DNA from: Gonocerus acuteangulatus
Taxonomy: Eukaryota; Arthropoda; Insecta; Hemiptera; Coreidae
NCBI GenBank assembly: GCA_946811695.1
Contig: OX328123.1
Coordinates: forward strand, 46,689,753-46,753,752
Length of the DNA stretch: 64,000 nt
Direction of reading: 5' to 3'
Shown here: one piece after another, positions 33,579 to 46,849 of the stretch
Layout of the letters: each line of letters begins with the position of its first letter
Numbering within the stretch: the stretch's first letter is position 1
Made by a program: the position numbers and the translations under genes
The notes under the pieces: generated by a model
Told to the model about the DNA's origin: nothing
Seen by the model: the letters and a program-made list of their open reading frames with translations, nothing else
The model's database searches: none

Positions 33579-34636
33579 ATGGAGGTTTCAAATTCTCCAG
33601 ATACCAAAACGCCTGACCCAGGATTTAATTTTGAATTGCCACGAGGGAAGTGGTGTAAAAAATTGATGGTCATGTTCATAGCCCCAAACAGTGAGAATAA
33701 AAACTTTTAGCCCATTTAAATTATCCCGATTTATTAAAAGTTATGCTCCTCAGGCAAAAATAAAATTCTTGAGATCAGGTATAATTCTTTTGGAGGTTTC
33801 TCTCGAGAAGGATTATATTAATCTTAAAAATATGAAAACTATCCTATTAATTTTTCTTTACACCGGTCTTTGAACTACTCTAAAGGTATAATAACTGCAG
33901 AGGAGCTCCTTAGCTGCTCTGAGGAGGAATTGTTAGAAGAATTAGGACCACATAATGTAGTCCAACTAAGAAGGATCTATTATAAGAGGGTGAACGGTGA
34001 GAAGAAAGCAACCCCTTCCCTGATAGTAACCTTCGATAGGACCGAGCTACCCCGGAGAATACAAAATGATTTTCTAAGTATCCGTGTTATACCTTATATT
34101 GTGGGAAGGTCCGGAGCGCCCCAATGTCAAAAAACATCATACTTTGAATAATTGTCAACCGATAAACAACCTTATATTAGACTTTTGATGTGTTATAAGT
34201 GTTTTGAATATCGCCATGGTGTAAAAAGCTGCCGAAGTCCTACCGAGATATGCGGTAAATTCGGCCTTCATACCCTTCCGTTGACGAGAAGAACAATTGT
34301 GTAACTATTAAATGTAAGCACTGTACCGGACCTCATCCGGCGTGGGCTACTTCTTGCACAGTATTTAAAAAAGATACAAAAATAGAAGAAATAAGAGTAA
34401 CACAGAAGGTGACCTATGGTCAAGCCGAGCGACTCCTGGGCCCTCCTGGGTTTTCTCCCATCCTTGCACCTCCTACTCAGCAACCAACCGAGCCTTGTAT
34501 ATCATATGCCCAAATAGCTAATACCTCTTCGTCCACATCTACCGCCGATGAGATAGTGATGGAACAATTTCAACGTATGGGTTCCCTTATGGAAACCTTA
34601 ACAAACAAAATCAATTACACAGGTCTACAAAAATAA
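33579..34636 (+). pseudogene. ORF1 (gag-like) of a Jockey/I-type non-LTR retrotransposon
   Basis: Three frames joined by frameshifts carry ORF1 features in order. From ATG 33579 comes an acidic start. Then SPFKLSRFIKSYAP and LRSGIILLEVS form the RRM-like region. ITAEELLSCSEEELLEEL and VTFDRTELPRRIQ follow, and zinc knuckles come next: CYKCFEYRHGVKSC (34193-34234, a C-x2-C-x4-H-x4-C knuckle) and a later CKHCTGPHPAWATSC. The end has IEEIRVTQKVTYGQAERLL and a Ser/Thr-rich tail with YAQIANT. This protein packages element RNA in the cytoplasm. At least three frame changes and a stop show decay. ORF2 is absent: recognisable sequence ends near 34640. Confidence 0.8.
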
Positions 34637-34639
34637 TCT

Positions 34640-34902
34640 TTCTGAAATTTGATTTGATGATTTTGGTCAATCTCTATGCTCCTTGGCGTGCTGAAGCCGA
34701 ACATGAGGTCAGTCCCTCTCTATCACGTAAGGAAATTGTTCAATCTCAAGTAAGGGCAGAGGTACTACCATTAAAAGAAAACAGAATTGGCGAATAAGAG
34801 TTTTCATTTATTTCCATGATCTTTTAGTTATTTCAATGTTGTTTACTGTACAAAATACATAAATGTGTAGAAATAACAGTTTCAGAATTAACAGTGGCAT
34901 AT
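34640..34902. other. Junction between ORF1 remnant and the next repeat
   Basis: AT-rich transition. A frame similar to the start of an ORF2 cannot be established. Confidence 0.4.
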
Positions 34903-35664
34903 TTAGTTATTATTTTTATGAAAACGTATTTTTTTCTCTTGAAAATTTCTCCGTGTTCGTTTCCGGCTGTAGGACTCTTCAGATGATTCACGCTGCAGCA
35001 TCCAACAATAGTCAGCCATCATGTTTACGTTCCATTTGCCCTGATACCTACGTTCCATTTCCTGGATGTCCTGATGGAACCTTTCCCCTCGTTCTTCACT
35101 TACTTCCCCTAAGTTTTCCGGAAAATAGTCCACATGCGAATGTAAGAAGTGAACCTTCAAACTCATGTTGCAACCTTGTAATTGAAATGCCTTCAACATG
35201 CGTTCCACGATACTTCTGTAGTTGGGATCCTTCACGTTACCAAGGAACTTCTCAACAACATCTTTAAAATAATTCCAAGCTTCCTTCTCCTTCTCATTCA
35301 TGGTCTGAGTGAAATGTGGATCTGTGAAAAGTTTCCGAATATCTGGGCCTACAAATCCCCTCTTTTAGCTTTGCATCACTTAATCGTGGGAACTTGGAGC
35401 ATAAGTACTTAAAACATTCACCTTGTTTATTGAGAGACTTTACGAATTGTTTTATCAGCCCTAGCTTTATGTGTAGAGGAGGTAGCAGGATTTTGTCAGA
35501 AGGAACCAAACTTCTCCTAATTACATTTTTTCGGCCTGGCGACAAAGCTCCTCGTGATGGCCAGTCTTTGTTGTTCCAATGGGAATTTCTGTCTCGGCTA
35601 TCCCATAAACATAAAAAAGTCCGACTCGCAGGAACTGCATCATCTTAGCGCGGTTCCTCTTCAT

Positions 35665-35665
<1 letters not shown>

Positions 35666-35734
<69 letters not shown>

Positions 35735-35896
35735 GGCGCATCTACATCTAGGTCATTAGCGCCGACATCCAGGGTGCAGCGAGGAATTTTACCAGCGAGC
35801 CGTGAGATGATAAAATTCCTGCCGGAGGTTGGGAATCGAACCCACCATCTCCCGCTTATGAATCCAAGGTACTAGCCATTAGACCACGGGAGACTC
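35666..35896 (-). mobile_element. tRNA-derived SINE, fullest copy
   Basis: On the minus strand: tRNA-like head GTCTCCCGTGGTCTAATGGC with A box, B box GGTTCGATTCCC about 40 bp later, a body, the tail GGCGCTAATGACCTAGATG through GATGCGCCGTAA, and a poly(A) of about 66. Target duplications CGGTTCCTCTTCATA (35651-35665) and CGGTTCCTGTTCATA (35897-35911) differ at one base. The head resembles an acidic-residue tRNA (Glu/Asp type), which I infer from the opening bases. Confidence 0.88.
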
Positions 35897-36509
35897 CGGT
35901 TCCTGTTCATATCCCTATTGTCATATGAAAAGCTTAGAGTAGAAACAGATCATATTTTCCTCGGCCTTTGTTCAAAGGGTTTTATGGCATTACCTGCTCG
36001 GGTCCGCCAGACTCTAGAATCCTCTTCTACCGATACTTCATTTCATACGTTTCAATGAATTGGAAAATATCAAAATGTTTCACATATTCCTGTGTTCTTT
36101 TACTATAGTAATAATTCTACAGATAAAATCAATTAAAAGTCCGTTTCGCAGGAACTGCGTCATCTTAGCGCGGTTCCGTTCTTATCTCTAGTGTTTATGA
36201 AGGCATAGAATAGAAACAGTTATTACTTTGTTTAGATCAATAGCGAAACAGCTATCCAAATGAAATCTCAAACAAACCAGTCTTCAAAGGTCTTGATTTA
36301 CAATCTTACCTGCATGGGTCAGCTATACCATAAGTCGGGCAGAATGGCCTCCGCTCAGAGGCATTTGGAAAGCCTTGGGATCTCTCTCTTTGAACGCTAC
36401 ATTTCTAACAATAAATTGATCTTCTTATTTTACTTAATCTGTTTTATTGTCAAATACATTATCTGACTATAAGCAATTTAAAAATAACAAGGAATAAAAC
36501 AGACAAAAA

Positions 36510-37190
36510 GAACAGTTCGAATAAGCGAAATCAATTACATTAAAGTTTTAAGCACTTATTTCTCCGATTGACATCGCCTAATCAAAACTTTCATCAGAAC
36601 CATTTTTGTAGAGCATTTAGTGAGCTTTCTAATGGTCATCTTCCGTTTCCCAAGATTCTCAACCTTTTTCGAGATATTAAGGAATGTATACAAAGTTACC
36701 AAAACTTTTTATGTCTGTTAATAAAATATTTTATTCTAACCCTTCCTAAACTCCAAACGTAACAAAAATTTCAACATATTAGTTTTAATGAATGTAGAAC
36801 ATGCAGAAAATGTTTCAACTCAATCCCATGATTCTAAGTACCAAAATCAAAGAGAAAAAGAACAGTTCGAATAAGCGAAATCAATTACTTTAAAGGTTTA
36901 TGCACTTATTTCTCCGATTGACATCGCCTAATCAAAACTTTCTTTAGAACCATTTTTGTAGAGCATTTAGTGACCTTTCTAATGGTCACCTTCCGTTTCC
37001 CAAGATTCTCAACCTTTTTCGAGATATTAAGGAAAGTATACAAAGTTACCAAAACTTTTCATGTCTGTTCATAAAATATTTTATTCTAACCCTTCCTTGA
37101 CTCCAAACGTAACATAACTTTAAACATATTAGTTTTAATGAAATTAGAACATGCAGATAATGTTTCAACTGAATCCCGTGATTCTAAGTA
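36510..37190. repeat. Two direct subrepeats of about 335 bp inside X
   Basis: The blocks AAGAACAGTTCGAATAAGCG, ACTTATTTCTCCGATTGACA and AACCTTTTTCGAGATATTAA recur in order at about 36510-36845 and 36858-37190. Related blocks appear inverted in X copy 1. Confidence 0.8.
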
Positions 37191-37497
37191 CCCAAACCAA
37201 AAACGGAATTCAAAAACTATTTTTCTAATTTTCTCGAAAACGGTTAAAGCTATCGCCTTGAAAATGGGTTCATTCGTTTTCCTAGCCCAAGAAGCCTATA
37301 AAACGAGTACTTACAAGCTGATGAACTCAAAAACGTAAGCGTTACGATTTTTTCTGCGCGAATTTCGCCCCAACCGCCATCTTCCAGTGGGCGGATTTTG
37401 CTGGTTAACGAACTTGACCTTTCAAATTGGACGACTGATTTTTGTACCAAATTTCATCAAAATCGGACCATCAGGGAAGCCAGAAATGAGCGAACAG

Positions 37498-37604
<107 letters not shown>

Positions 37605-38199
37605 AATTTGAACCACCGTTATTTTCGGTCTCTAAGGGTTCTGAAACGCGAAATTTTCTAGTCGGCACTTCCGGATTGTTTCATTGTATCAACCCTATAA
37701 GCGGGGTTCCTCCCTATGGGGGAGGGAGGAACCGCGCTAAAAAACAAGGGAACTTGGTGTACCCTGATTGCTGACCTAAGAGCATAGTAAGTACTTTCAA
37801 GTCTCCACATATCAACCAGTTATGCTCATTATAATGAATTCGTTCGAGAACTAATGACAAATTTTCGTATGTTTCTTTTAAATGTACCGAATGGCCAACT
37901 GGAACTGAAGCATAAGTATTGCCATTGTGCAACAAAACAGCCTTTAGACTTCGCTTTGATGAGTCTATGAATAGACGCCAATGAATCGGGTCATATTGTA
38001 TACCAAATGTTTTCACTTCAGTTGATACTACTGAACTGAGAGAATGAACAGAAATTTAGCTCCAAGTTCCTGATACAACAGGTTCAATCTCGTTTAGCTT
38101 CAGACGGTGACATCTGAGACCAAACAAGTACGTTCCTGTCTGAACAGGTCGTGCCTAGACACCCTCAGGCCTACAACATCTACTGAGGGAGTGAGTCAT

Positions 38200-40268
38200 T
38201 GCCTACACCACCTAGTGAAAGATGTCTGTTTATAAAAAGAGAAATCGTTTGGAAAAAAAAACAAAACCTACTTCTTACCAAATTAATGTGTATAGCAGGT
38301 ATATTATGTTCTATGGATTTGAAAAAAATCTGTACGTGATAGAGAAAAACGGACTTCATTCTCGGCCTCAGCACACCGAGAAACACAGAGATTAGCCAAA
38401 ATCATCAAATCAAATTTTTGGTTGTAGACCTGTGTTATCAGTCCAGTCAACGAACAGTTAAGGATGGAAATTTTTGGAACACAATTTTTGACTTCGTAAC
38501 TTTGTTTGGGCTGGATAGGAGGTGAACATATCAAAATTCCTCGCCCGTAGTATTTGTGCCGGGGGGGGGGGGTTTAGAAGGCCCCATTTTCGGGTTTTAC
38601 TTATATATCGGAAACCCTGCGTCCTAGCGACATGACTACTCTATAGCAAATGAAAGCTGATTAAATTTCCTACAAGTTCTATTCAATAACGTTTTTCGAG
38701 ATATCTTTAGTTTTCGAAATATCCGCTGTTGGAAGTCTGTCATTTTGGGGAAATACACTTTTGCCGCCTAATTTTTCCCCGTTTTGACGGCATAACTCTT
38801 CAACGATGTACCAAAATAATAAATAACGGTTATAGGGTTGTTGAGTATTGCATGCCCTTCAATAATATATATTACTTTGCTATTTATTTTACGTGCTATT
38901 TTATAGATAACGTGTCAAGTAGTAATAGATAACCACCAAAGAACCTGGAAGCTTATCATAGAGTACGAGTAACTGTTAGAAGTCACTACAGATACTTCAA
39001 AAGTAACTGGATGTGGTCTTCCCAAAAAGACCCTTCATACATTCTACTAGAGAATCCCAGTAGTGTATCCAATCACGATGATTTCCCCTCTTGACGTTCT
39101 CCCTGATTTCTGAACATTTCCTTGCTGTATTGGAAATCTCTCTCATTATTCGCTATCGACAGAACTACTGATAGCTTTCGATTCTACTTCGCCACGTCAT
39201 TCTGGTAATTAGGGTTCCACTTTCTGCTGTCAGCTCTCTACCGCCTACTTTCCGCCTCTTAGCTGCATTTGTCAACAATAAACATTAAATTCACACATTC
39301 CTCTAAAGACAGAGAGGGAAAAGGCTTTTATAAAACTGATCATTCATAGCTACATTCTGTGCCCTTGAATACAATACATTCATTTGCACGAATAAAACAA
39401 AGGTTTTATGAAAAGAAGAAAAATTATAGAGAACGGATAAAAAAGACAAAGGTGAATAAATGTCAACATACATTGAATCGTGGGATGACGGTAAAAGAAA
39501 GTCACAAAAAAAAATTAATTTCGTTTAAAGCCTTCCGCTCAAATTCAGGAGCATAAATATGCCTTATTTACACCCGGCAAACCGATGTAATGTACTGTAT
39601 AACATACTCGTACGGTCTTCTTTTTCGTAAATGGCCAACGCGCGAACGCCAGTGGACACTTTTTTGTAAAGTTTTTTTTTCAGTTGAGTTATCGCTAAAG
39701 CATATTTATGCTAAAATTAATTCAATAGTTCTTCATTTTATTTTAATGCACGTCGAGACAAAATCTTCACGGCTCTTCGCAAGAAAATAATTGGGGGCAG
39801 AAATAAGCTTGGTAAAACTTAACTTGGTCGTTAGTTATATTTATTTCAATTTACAGAGGATAATTTGTTTATTTATATTTTGTGTTGATACTCCGCATCT
39901 TTTTCCTCAGTGTGAGTTGATGCAGGTGCTGCAATAACCGATGCCACTCCAAAAATCATCAAAGTGAGTATGTCAATTCAGATAGATATAAAAAAAAAAT
40001 AGCTAGAACACTCAAAACAAACGCAATAATAAGAATAAATATTTCCCATTCATCTGGGAAATTCAATAAACATTTTAAATCAAATAAATTAATAAGCTTC
40101 TCTTTCAATCATCATAGCTGGTGTTCTAGATCAGCTTTTCTTAAATTTGCAAGAGCATTTATTAAAATATCTAGCGATACATTTTTACAAAAATGTATTA
40201 CATAGTAAGCCCTGTGTGTTTGTGAGACTGAAATTAATTATTCAAAACGGCAGTGGAAGGAAGGTGTG

Positions 40269-40332
<64 letters not shown>

Positions 40333-40333
40333 C

Positions 40334-40384
<51 letters not shown>

Positions 40385-41300
40385 CCGAGAGAAACAGAGG
40401 TAGATACATAACGGTGAGTGTGAGGTAGATGTGTGAAAGCTGGTTCAAGGCCGAGTCCTTGCCCTCGTGGCGGCCACTCATCCATCCGGGCAACCACTAA
40501 TAGCTTAGCGGCTCAAGAAGGCCTATTTTCACAAAAATAAAAAGATCTATCGAGTTCACTTCTGTAATATTGGCAAATTGCGCTTTAAATGACCTTTCAA
40601 GTAGTTCAATTCATTTTTACGATGAAACATTACCATTACATCAAAAGAGTGGCACAATATCTGTGAGTACAACAACATTTGAAATATCTAATTATAATAT
40701 TCCTTGTATTCGCTTTTGAACAATCAACTCCCTTACACTATCCTGGTGTCAAAAAATTGGCCTTCCTGATTTGGTTTTATAATTCTTTCTCTTTTTACTA
40801 GTTTTATTTTTGGATGATATACCCTATTGAATTTTCAATTATTCTAGCTGAATGCCTTTGTCCCGTAAGGTTTCTTCACAGAATGTGGCTCAGTAATTGA
40901 TTCAAGACACTAGGAACCACTAGAATCACGGAATTTTGTCCGGAACGGGCTAGTTGAAGGAGGTCCTAAAAATTTAGATGAACATAACCATGGATGCTTG
41001 TAGGGGCAGATTAGGGAGACAGGTAAAGTACGACCCACAAAAATATGCATTGTAAGAAAAATGTAATTTGCTATTTTAAACGGGTATAGCCTTCTGTTGT
41101 AGGTAGCTGCACATGTTTCCCTTTAAGCACTTGGATGAGGGCTCAAAATCCTAAATAGAATTATATTAGTGTTAAATTATGCTACTGCTTTGACTTTGGA
41201 ACATTTTGGTCACCCAATAAATCCAAAAATTCTTGAAAGAAATCGTGGTTGTAAACAACTAGTCAGTTGAAGACATAAATTCATATTTTATTATTTCTTC
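38200..41300. other. Mostly unassigned DNA
   Basis: Contains a G-run at 38562-38572 and the microsatellite at 40267-40385. Around 38690-38800 phrases such as TTTTTCGAGATATC recall repeat interiors. No gene is supported; frames of 60-80 codons show no motif. Confidence 0.45.
40267..40385. repeat. Compound (TA)n-(GA)n microsatellite
   Basis: TA dinucleotides to 40344 followed by about 40 bp of GA dinucleotides. The same TA-to-GA order occurs at 54000-54166. Confidence 0.95.
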
Positions 41301-41309
41301 CTCTTCAGT

Positions 41310-42010
41310 GTCCAATAGAAGTCTGCCAATATATTTGGACACCATGGTGCCCAAATATATTAACCCTGGTAGGGCCTTCCATTTCCGCAATGCCTTGATG
41401 GGAATGCTCCCCGTGTTCGCCACTCACAGCCCCTAGGTTTTCAGGGGAGATGGGAGTGCAGAGAGTGTATTAGTAAGCCACATTACACGTAAGACATAAT
41501 ACACCCCATCATCATGGAGTTCTCAATCATCTTACTGACAAGTTCTCTGTAGCTCTTAGACCTCAAGTCACTTAGAGAATTCGTGACAACGTTTTTGAAA
41601 GCCGACCATGCAGCTGCTTCATGAATATTTAATTGATTTTCTAATTGCGGATCTGTAATCAGTTCCATTTTTTTGAGGACTAACAAACATTCCTTCTTTT
41701 AGTTTAGCTTGACTTATTCTTGGGAACTTATATCTCAGGAAGATATCCACTGTCATCACGACCCAATGCTTTTACAATATTCTTAATTAAGCCTATTTTG
41801 ATATGCAGTGGAGGCAAATTTTTCAGGTTGGTGATAAAACATTTTCTTGTGCTGGATTAAATGAATCCCTATTTGGCCAGTTATTTTTTTATGATGATTA
41901 CCCCTATCTTTCATATTCCAGTTCCACAAGAAGAAGCAAAATTTCGTATAAGTGTCAGCAAGATAGCTATTACTTTCAAAACCTCTCACATTTGCCAAGA
42001 AAAAGCATCA
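41310..42010 (-). pseudogene. Unnamed repeated protein family, copy 2
   Basis: Minus-strand pieces in three frames follow the family order: YTKFCFFLWNWNMKDRGNHH and KKMFYHQPEKFAS (equivalent to the CFLC-WDSR to HIKLGL region of copy 1), then ELITDPQLENQLN, AAWSAFKNVVTNSL, YRELVSKMIE and MMGCIMS, then PENLGAVSGEHGEHSHQGI. Several frameshifts and stops separate them. It diverges strongly from copy 1 (GEHSHQG for GERFHQD), so it is an older copy. Confidence 0.7.
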
Positions 42011-42825
42011 AACGTTACAAGTATATTATTGATACAATGTAATGAAATATAAATGTAAAATACTCCTCAGCTTGTTAATATCACAAATACAAATGGGCAG
42101 AAGGAGAGTTATTTTCAAAATTTAAACCAAATGATGGGTGAAAGAAAATTTCTGACTTCATTTTTGGAATCAACAAATGGCAATACATCAGAATCACCTG
42201 AAACTATTTATTTAACAAAATGATTGTTGTATATAACCAAGGAAATAAAGAAGGTACCACTTATTTCCATTTCTATAATATCGAAAAGAAGAAAAACAAT
42301 TACTGGCTTAGTTAATATTGTAAATAGTCAAAGATTTATTCAAACCTTAAAAAACAAAGATATTCAAATGAAATCTTTTATGCCCACAGAACCATACTAG
42401 TTGAAAAACTTTCTCCAAGATAATAGATAAATTGTGTTAATGAGAGAGTGATTAACTGTTCCTTTACGGTTCGGAACGGACTGTAAAATGACCACCTGCG
42501 TCCGGCTTGTATCTACAAAGCCAAGATCTTAATGAATAGCGAAATCCCTCTGGAAAGTAGAGAGAAACTAATGGCCTAGCAATGTATTCTACCTCAGGAA
42601 ATTCTACTACTATTCCTAAAACAAACTACATTTTCTCAAATCCCTTAAGGAGAAAAAATCTCTTATTTTTCAAATTTCCCCGACATTTTTGCGGAGTGTG
42701 TTTGCGTATGAGACATACATCGAAAAACATAAATAAAAAAAAATTAAAAACGTAATTCAGTCTCGGTGGATACTGTAGAGATTCTTCACAAAACGAAACA
42801 GTGTTAACTTGTATCCAATCTTTAT

Positions 42826-43075
42826 AAATAAAAGTGACGTTCCTGTCTGTTTGTTCCTTATACAAATCCACACTTTTTGACCGATTTTGACCAAGCATGG
42901 CACACAGGTAGGTCATGATCCGGGAAGTCTCGGATAATATAAAATAAATAAAAGCCACGTTTCTGTCTGTTTATCTGTTTGTTCCTTATACAAACCCACA
43001 CCTTTTGACCGATTTTGACCAAGCATGGCACACGGGTAGGTCTTCATCCGGGTAGTCTCGGATAATACAAAATCC
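42826..43075 (+). repeat. Tandem pair of about 125-bp units
   Basis: Two units share GTTCCTTATACAAA, CACACTTTTTGACCGATTTT and GGTAGTCTCGGATAATA-type ends. The GACCGATTTTGA block resembles the TCCGATTTTGATGAAATTTG block inside X at 11540, 57310 and 60120, suggesting a related element class. Confidence 0.75.
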
Positions 43076-43184
43076 AAGACAGCCCTTTGACTTCTTTAAG
43101 TGGATGCACTTTGATACTAAGACGGACCATTGTAAATATATATGTATAGGTAGAGATTACCATAAAAAGTCCAACTGACAGGAA

Positions 43185-43290
43185 AGTGCTAAAAGAGAAC
43201 TTTATTTTCATCATATAATAAAGCGGGCTGTCCAACTTGGGTTGCTGGAGACACAGCATGCTGATCATTCCCCGCGGCATTCTTTATATT
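43185..43290 (+). repeat. Dispersed repeat U, copy 2
   Basis: Matches 21395-21490: GGGCTGTCCAACTTGGGTTG, ACACAGCATGCTGATCATTC. It is preceded at 43165 by AAAAAGTCCAACTGACAGG, which resembles the X 5' end. Confidence 0.6.
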
Positions 43291-43294
43291 ATGA

Positions 43295-45235
43295 GCATGT
43301 AATTTTTTTTTTTTTTCAAAGGCTGCTGTTTGATTTTTAGGCATTAGAAGAGGGAAAAAATAGTTGGATTAATTTAAAAATAGCCAATTGTATGCTCATT
43401 CCAGCTTATAATCAATACCCGCAGGAGTGATCATATATATGTAGGATTAATATGTCCAGCGTGACAATAATTATTATATCAGCTATCACAGGTAGGTTTT
43501 GCTGCAGAATTCCTAGTTATTTTAAGAGATTGCAAGTAATTTTTGGGAGTTGTACCACTAGCGCCAAACCAAAGAAAGGTAATCACGAATTCTCTGGGTC
43601 CATATTTCTCTAAGAACTTGTCTTAGAGATATCCAATACATTTTGAAAAGATCCCTTTCTTTACGATATCAATTGTCTACGCTTGCTCGGAATCATGCGT
43701 TTCAAATCGGACCGTTGGGTCGAGAACTTAAGCCAATTTGCTGCTCTGTGGAAAGGCGATTATACCTGCATACCTAGAAGAGCCGTGAGCGTCGATGGCG
43801 TACTCTTCTTCGTGGCATTTGTAACCATTCTCGTCAAGAAAAGCAATCAGCCGGCGCTTCACATTGTGTCGCCGAGTAAAACAAAACTTAAATCAAAATG
43901 AAATATATGCATTGTTCAGAGTTCACCAATAATAACTGGATACGACGCCAAATGACTAAAAAGTTCAAATACTTCGCTTCAAAAACACGTCTGTACTCGC
44001 GAATATGTCATTCAATTGTATCTAAGCATTTTCTAGATACATAAATTGCTTGAACAAATGCATAGATGAGATCAAGTATAAAAAATATCAACCAGTAACC
44101 GGAGCACTTAACCGAGAAGGCCTCAAGCGCCAATCTTCTGTGATCTTGTTAAAAAATCTCGTGGACCTTTCCCTAGTTAGAATATTCTTCAGCTAGTCCG
44201 AAGTCTAATCAACCGTTTCATTAATCAATTAATTTTCCAGATGAGCTCCAGGATTCCTTTCTCCTGTTTCATGGACGACCATGAACCATAACACGTGCAG
44301 TTGATTTCGTAATCACCGCCATCGTTTATCATTCCTCTCTAATCTACAAAAATTTACTTTTTTTAGGGTTATTTTTCTTATATCATCTTCTGAGGTTATT
44401 AGCACACCTTATTATTTATTACTCAACAAAAAAAGAAATTCTAACAATTAGATCATTAATAATTATTTATACAATTTAAACTATGTAAGAGCTAAGAGAA
44501 AACGTCAGTCTTTCAGAAAAATCTATATTTTCTGTGCTCTGTGGTAGCTTTGTTGAGCAGTAAATGCCATTTATTCTACGAAACCTGCAGCAATATCTCC
44601 GCTAATCATTCGTAATGAAAACAAAATTATGAATATTGCATATTTGTTGATGATATTCTTTTACATAATTTATAGTTAATTTAAATCATGGGAACATTCA
44701 GCATTCTTGTGCAATATAAGTTTAAATATTTTTCATTGCGAAATAAAATAATGCAGTCTTTACAGAATGACAACAAAAATACCTGTGCTATTCCAAGATA
44801 ATGCTCGGCCTAATGTCTGTTTAAAAACTCAAGAGCATTCACTTATTGAACTCCGGATGGGAGGTTTTATCTCACCCACCCACCCTACTTGCCTAGGCAA
44901 GATACTTGGCAAGTATCTTTATGTCTAGAACATAAAGATAGTGATTTCTGTATAATAGTGGTTATGAACTTTCCGGGCCATTGGGAAAGGTAAATCACTA
45001 ATGGTGGTATATAAATATATTTAATTATTATATATAGGCATAAAACTTTTTTACGATCTTTATTTTTTCCTATATTTCTCTGCGAATTTTCCCCATATTA
45101 GTTGCTAATGTTGAGGATAAACTTCATAAGATATAGCTTTTTAGCATCCTTAATATAACTATTTTCAAAGGTTATATTGAGATTTTTGTGTTTGGCGTGG
45201 GATTTTGAGTTATTACACTAATGTCTAAGCTTTTA
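43295..45235. other. No gene seen
   Basis: The frame at 43683-43901 (72 codons) has no recognisable motif. The rest is AT-rich DNA apart from the hairpin cluster at 44888-44940. Confidence 0.45.
44888..44940. other. Three abutting, overlapping palindromes
   Basis: CTTGCCTAGGCAAG (44888-44901), AGATACTTGGCAAGTATCT (44900-44918) and an 11-bp stem TATCTTTATGT/ACATAAAGATA with a 5-base loop (44914-44940) share bases at their borders, so adjacent hairpins exclude one another. Confidence 0.8.
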
Positions 45236-45239
45236 ATAC

Positions 45240-45800
45240 TTCGAGTTTTATACAAAGTACAGATAACTAGTTATTTATTGCGTTAAATAATGTATCATTA
45301 AAATTAACGCCACTGTATAATTTGGTGCAGTTTATTATAGCACGGTTCCCTTCATACTATATGTTATTCATCAATTGGTTAGAAATCATAGTATATAATG
45401 TTTCTTGACAATGGGGCACTACGCCCCACTGTCAAGAAACAGATAACCTAGAGATAACCCGTTATCCATAGATTATCAGTAACCAGTACAGGTTAAAATT
45501 CGTTATGAATAATATATGTAAGTTAAAATTTAAAAATCTATGTTTCCAAGGTGCCATTTGGAAACTCCCATTATAGCATTGTCAAGAAGTGTTCTGACTG
45601 GGGATGCTAATGGGTGAGGAGGCTGGGCAAGGGTTCGGGATATTATTTCCTCGGATGGACCACCAGCGTAAATTCTATGACAGGCAAAATCACAGTTTAT
45701 TTCTAGTAATTCAAGGTCTGCCATCATAGTTGAAATGAACTGCTGGGCGATGATAGTTGAGTGAGTGATTTAGAGAGTGAGAGTTATTTGACGAATACAT
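45240..45800 (+). repeat. Dispersed repeat family Y, copy 2
   Basis: Aligns with 3903-4725. It contains a strong hairpin (45399-45441: TGTTTCTTGACA/TGTCAAGAAACA plus TGGGGC/GCCCCA). The minus strand has a 65-codon frame (45530-45727) ending WHLGNIDF, mostly missing in copy 1. I do not recognise it, and the repeat context suggests element-derived sequence. Confidence 0.7.
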
Positions 45801-46845
45801 AGGAGAATAACTCTGCTGCTAAATTTTCATTAAACAGATCTAGTGAATGCTCAGTGAGAATTTATTTCACAAGTAGTGAATCGCCAAAGTTTCGAAGCCA
45901 AAAAAATAAATATTTAGCAAGAATATATTTTTAAATTGTATTAATTTTGATATTAAAAGAGGTAATCATTGTACTGCATAGTTGGTAATTTTTATGAAAT
46001 AAAGAAAAGTTTCAATTACAGAATAACCAAAATATTGATTCAATGCCAGTTTGCAGATATAAAATTATTTTGAATATTACCAATGTAATATGGTAAATAT
46101 AGGTTTTCGGACATATAAACTCAAAAATCATAAATGATGAATAAACACAAATAGTCGTTAAAAAACATTTTCTTCAAAACAACTTTCATCAATAACCGTA
46201 GCTACTCGTCTATTGCACAAGACATCCGTTTCTCCAGAGCACATTGTAACTGGGACGTGAGCGAATGCAAATAGGTCCCTTTTGACTACTTCATCACGCA
46301 ACGAGTACTCTCCACCTGACATGGACTACCAATGACGAAGTGGACTTCTTAGAAAGTGAAAACATTATTCATGTTTAGAGAAATCTGTGGGTAATGCAGT
46401 CCTCAAATTTACATGTTCCTTCCTGAGAATTAATTCCATTAATTTATTATATTATTGTATGCATAACTTTAGGAACGTCTAGAATTTTATTTGAGGCCAT
46501 GGGCTTATTGGATGAATTTACTTGCCATAGATACGATAAGTCTATTTGTTTTAAGACAGTCGCATGGAGAACATAGGAATTGGGCTCGGCTCCCAGCATA
46601 GCAGATTCATTTTTCTAAAGATAAAGAATTGAAAATGGGCAGGACTTCATTATTGTTTTCAACATTTTTAGGGACGCTTAGGGCTTTTATAATTATTGTT
46701 TGGAACAATCTTTCAGATTATATAGACTAATTATTATATTAGCTGTTTTGATATTTTTTTCTTTTTTTGACCAGGCTCTTGTTGTTGTCCTAAGAGAGAT
46801 CGAGTAGGATGTGCCAAGTTATCAGAAGCTGTTATTTTTATTTTA
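45800..46845. other. No gene seen
   Basis: AT-rich DNA without recognisable frames, repeats or RNA genes. Confidence 0.5.
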
Positions 46846-46849
46846 TTTT

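Noticed and set aside
40234..40497. Ser-Leu-rich minus-strand frames
   Set aside because: They are translations of the GA microsatellite.
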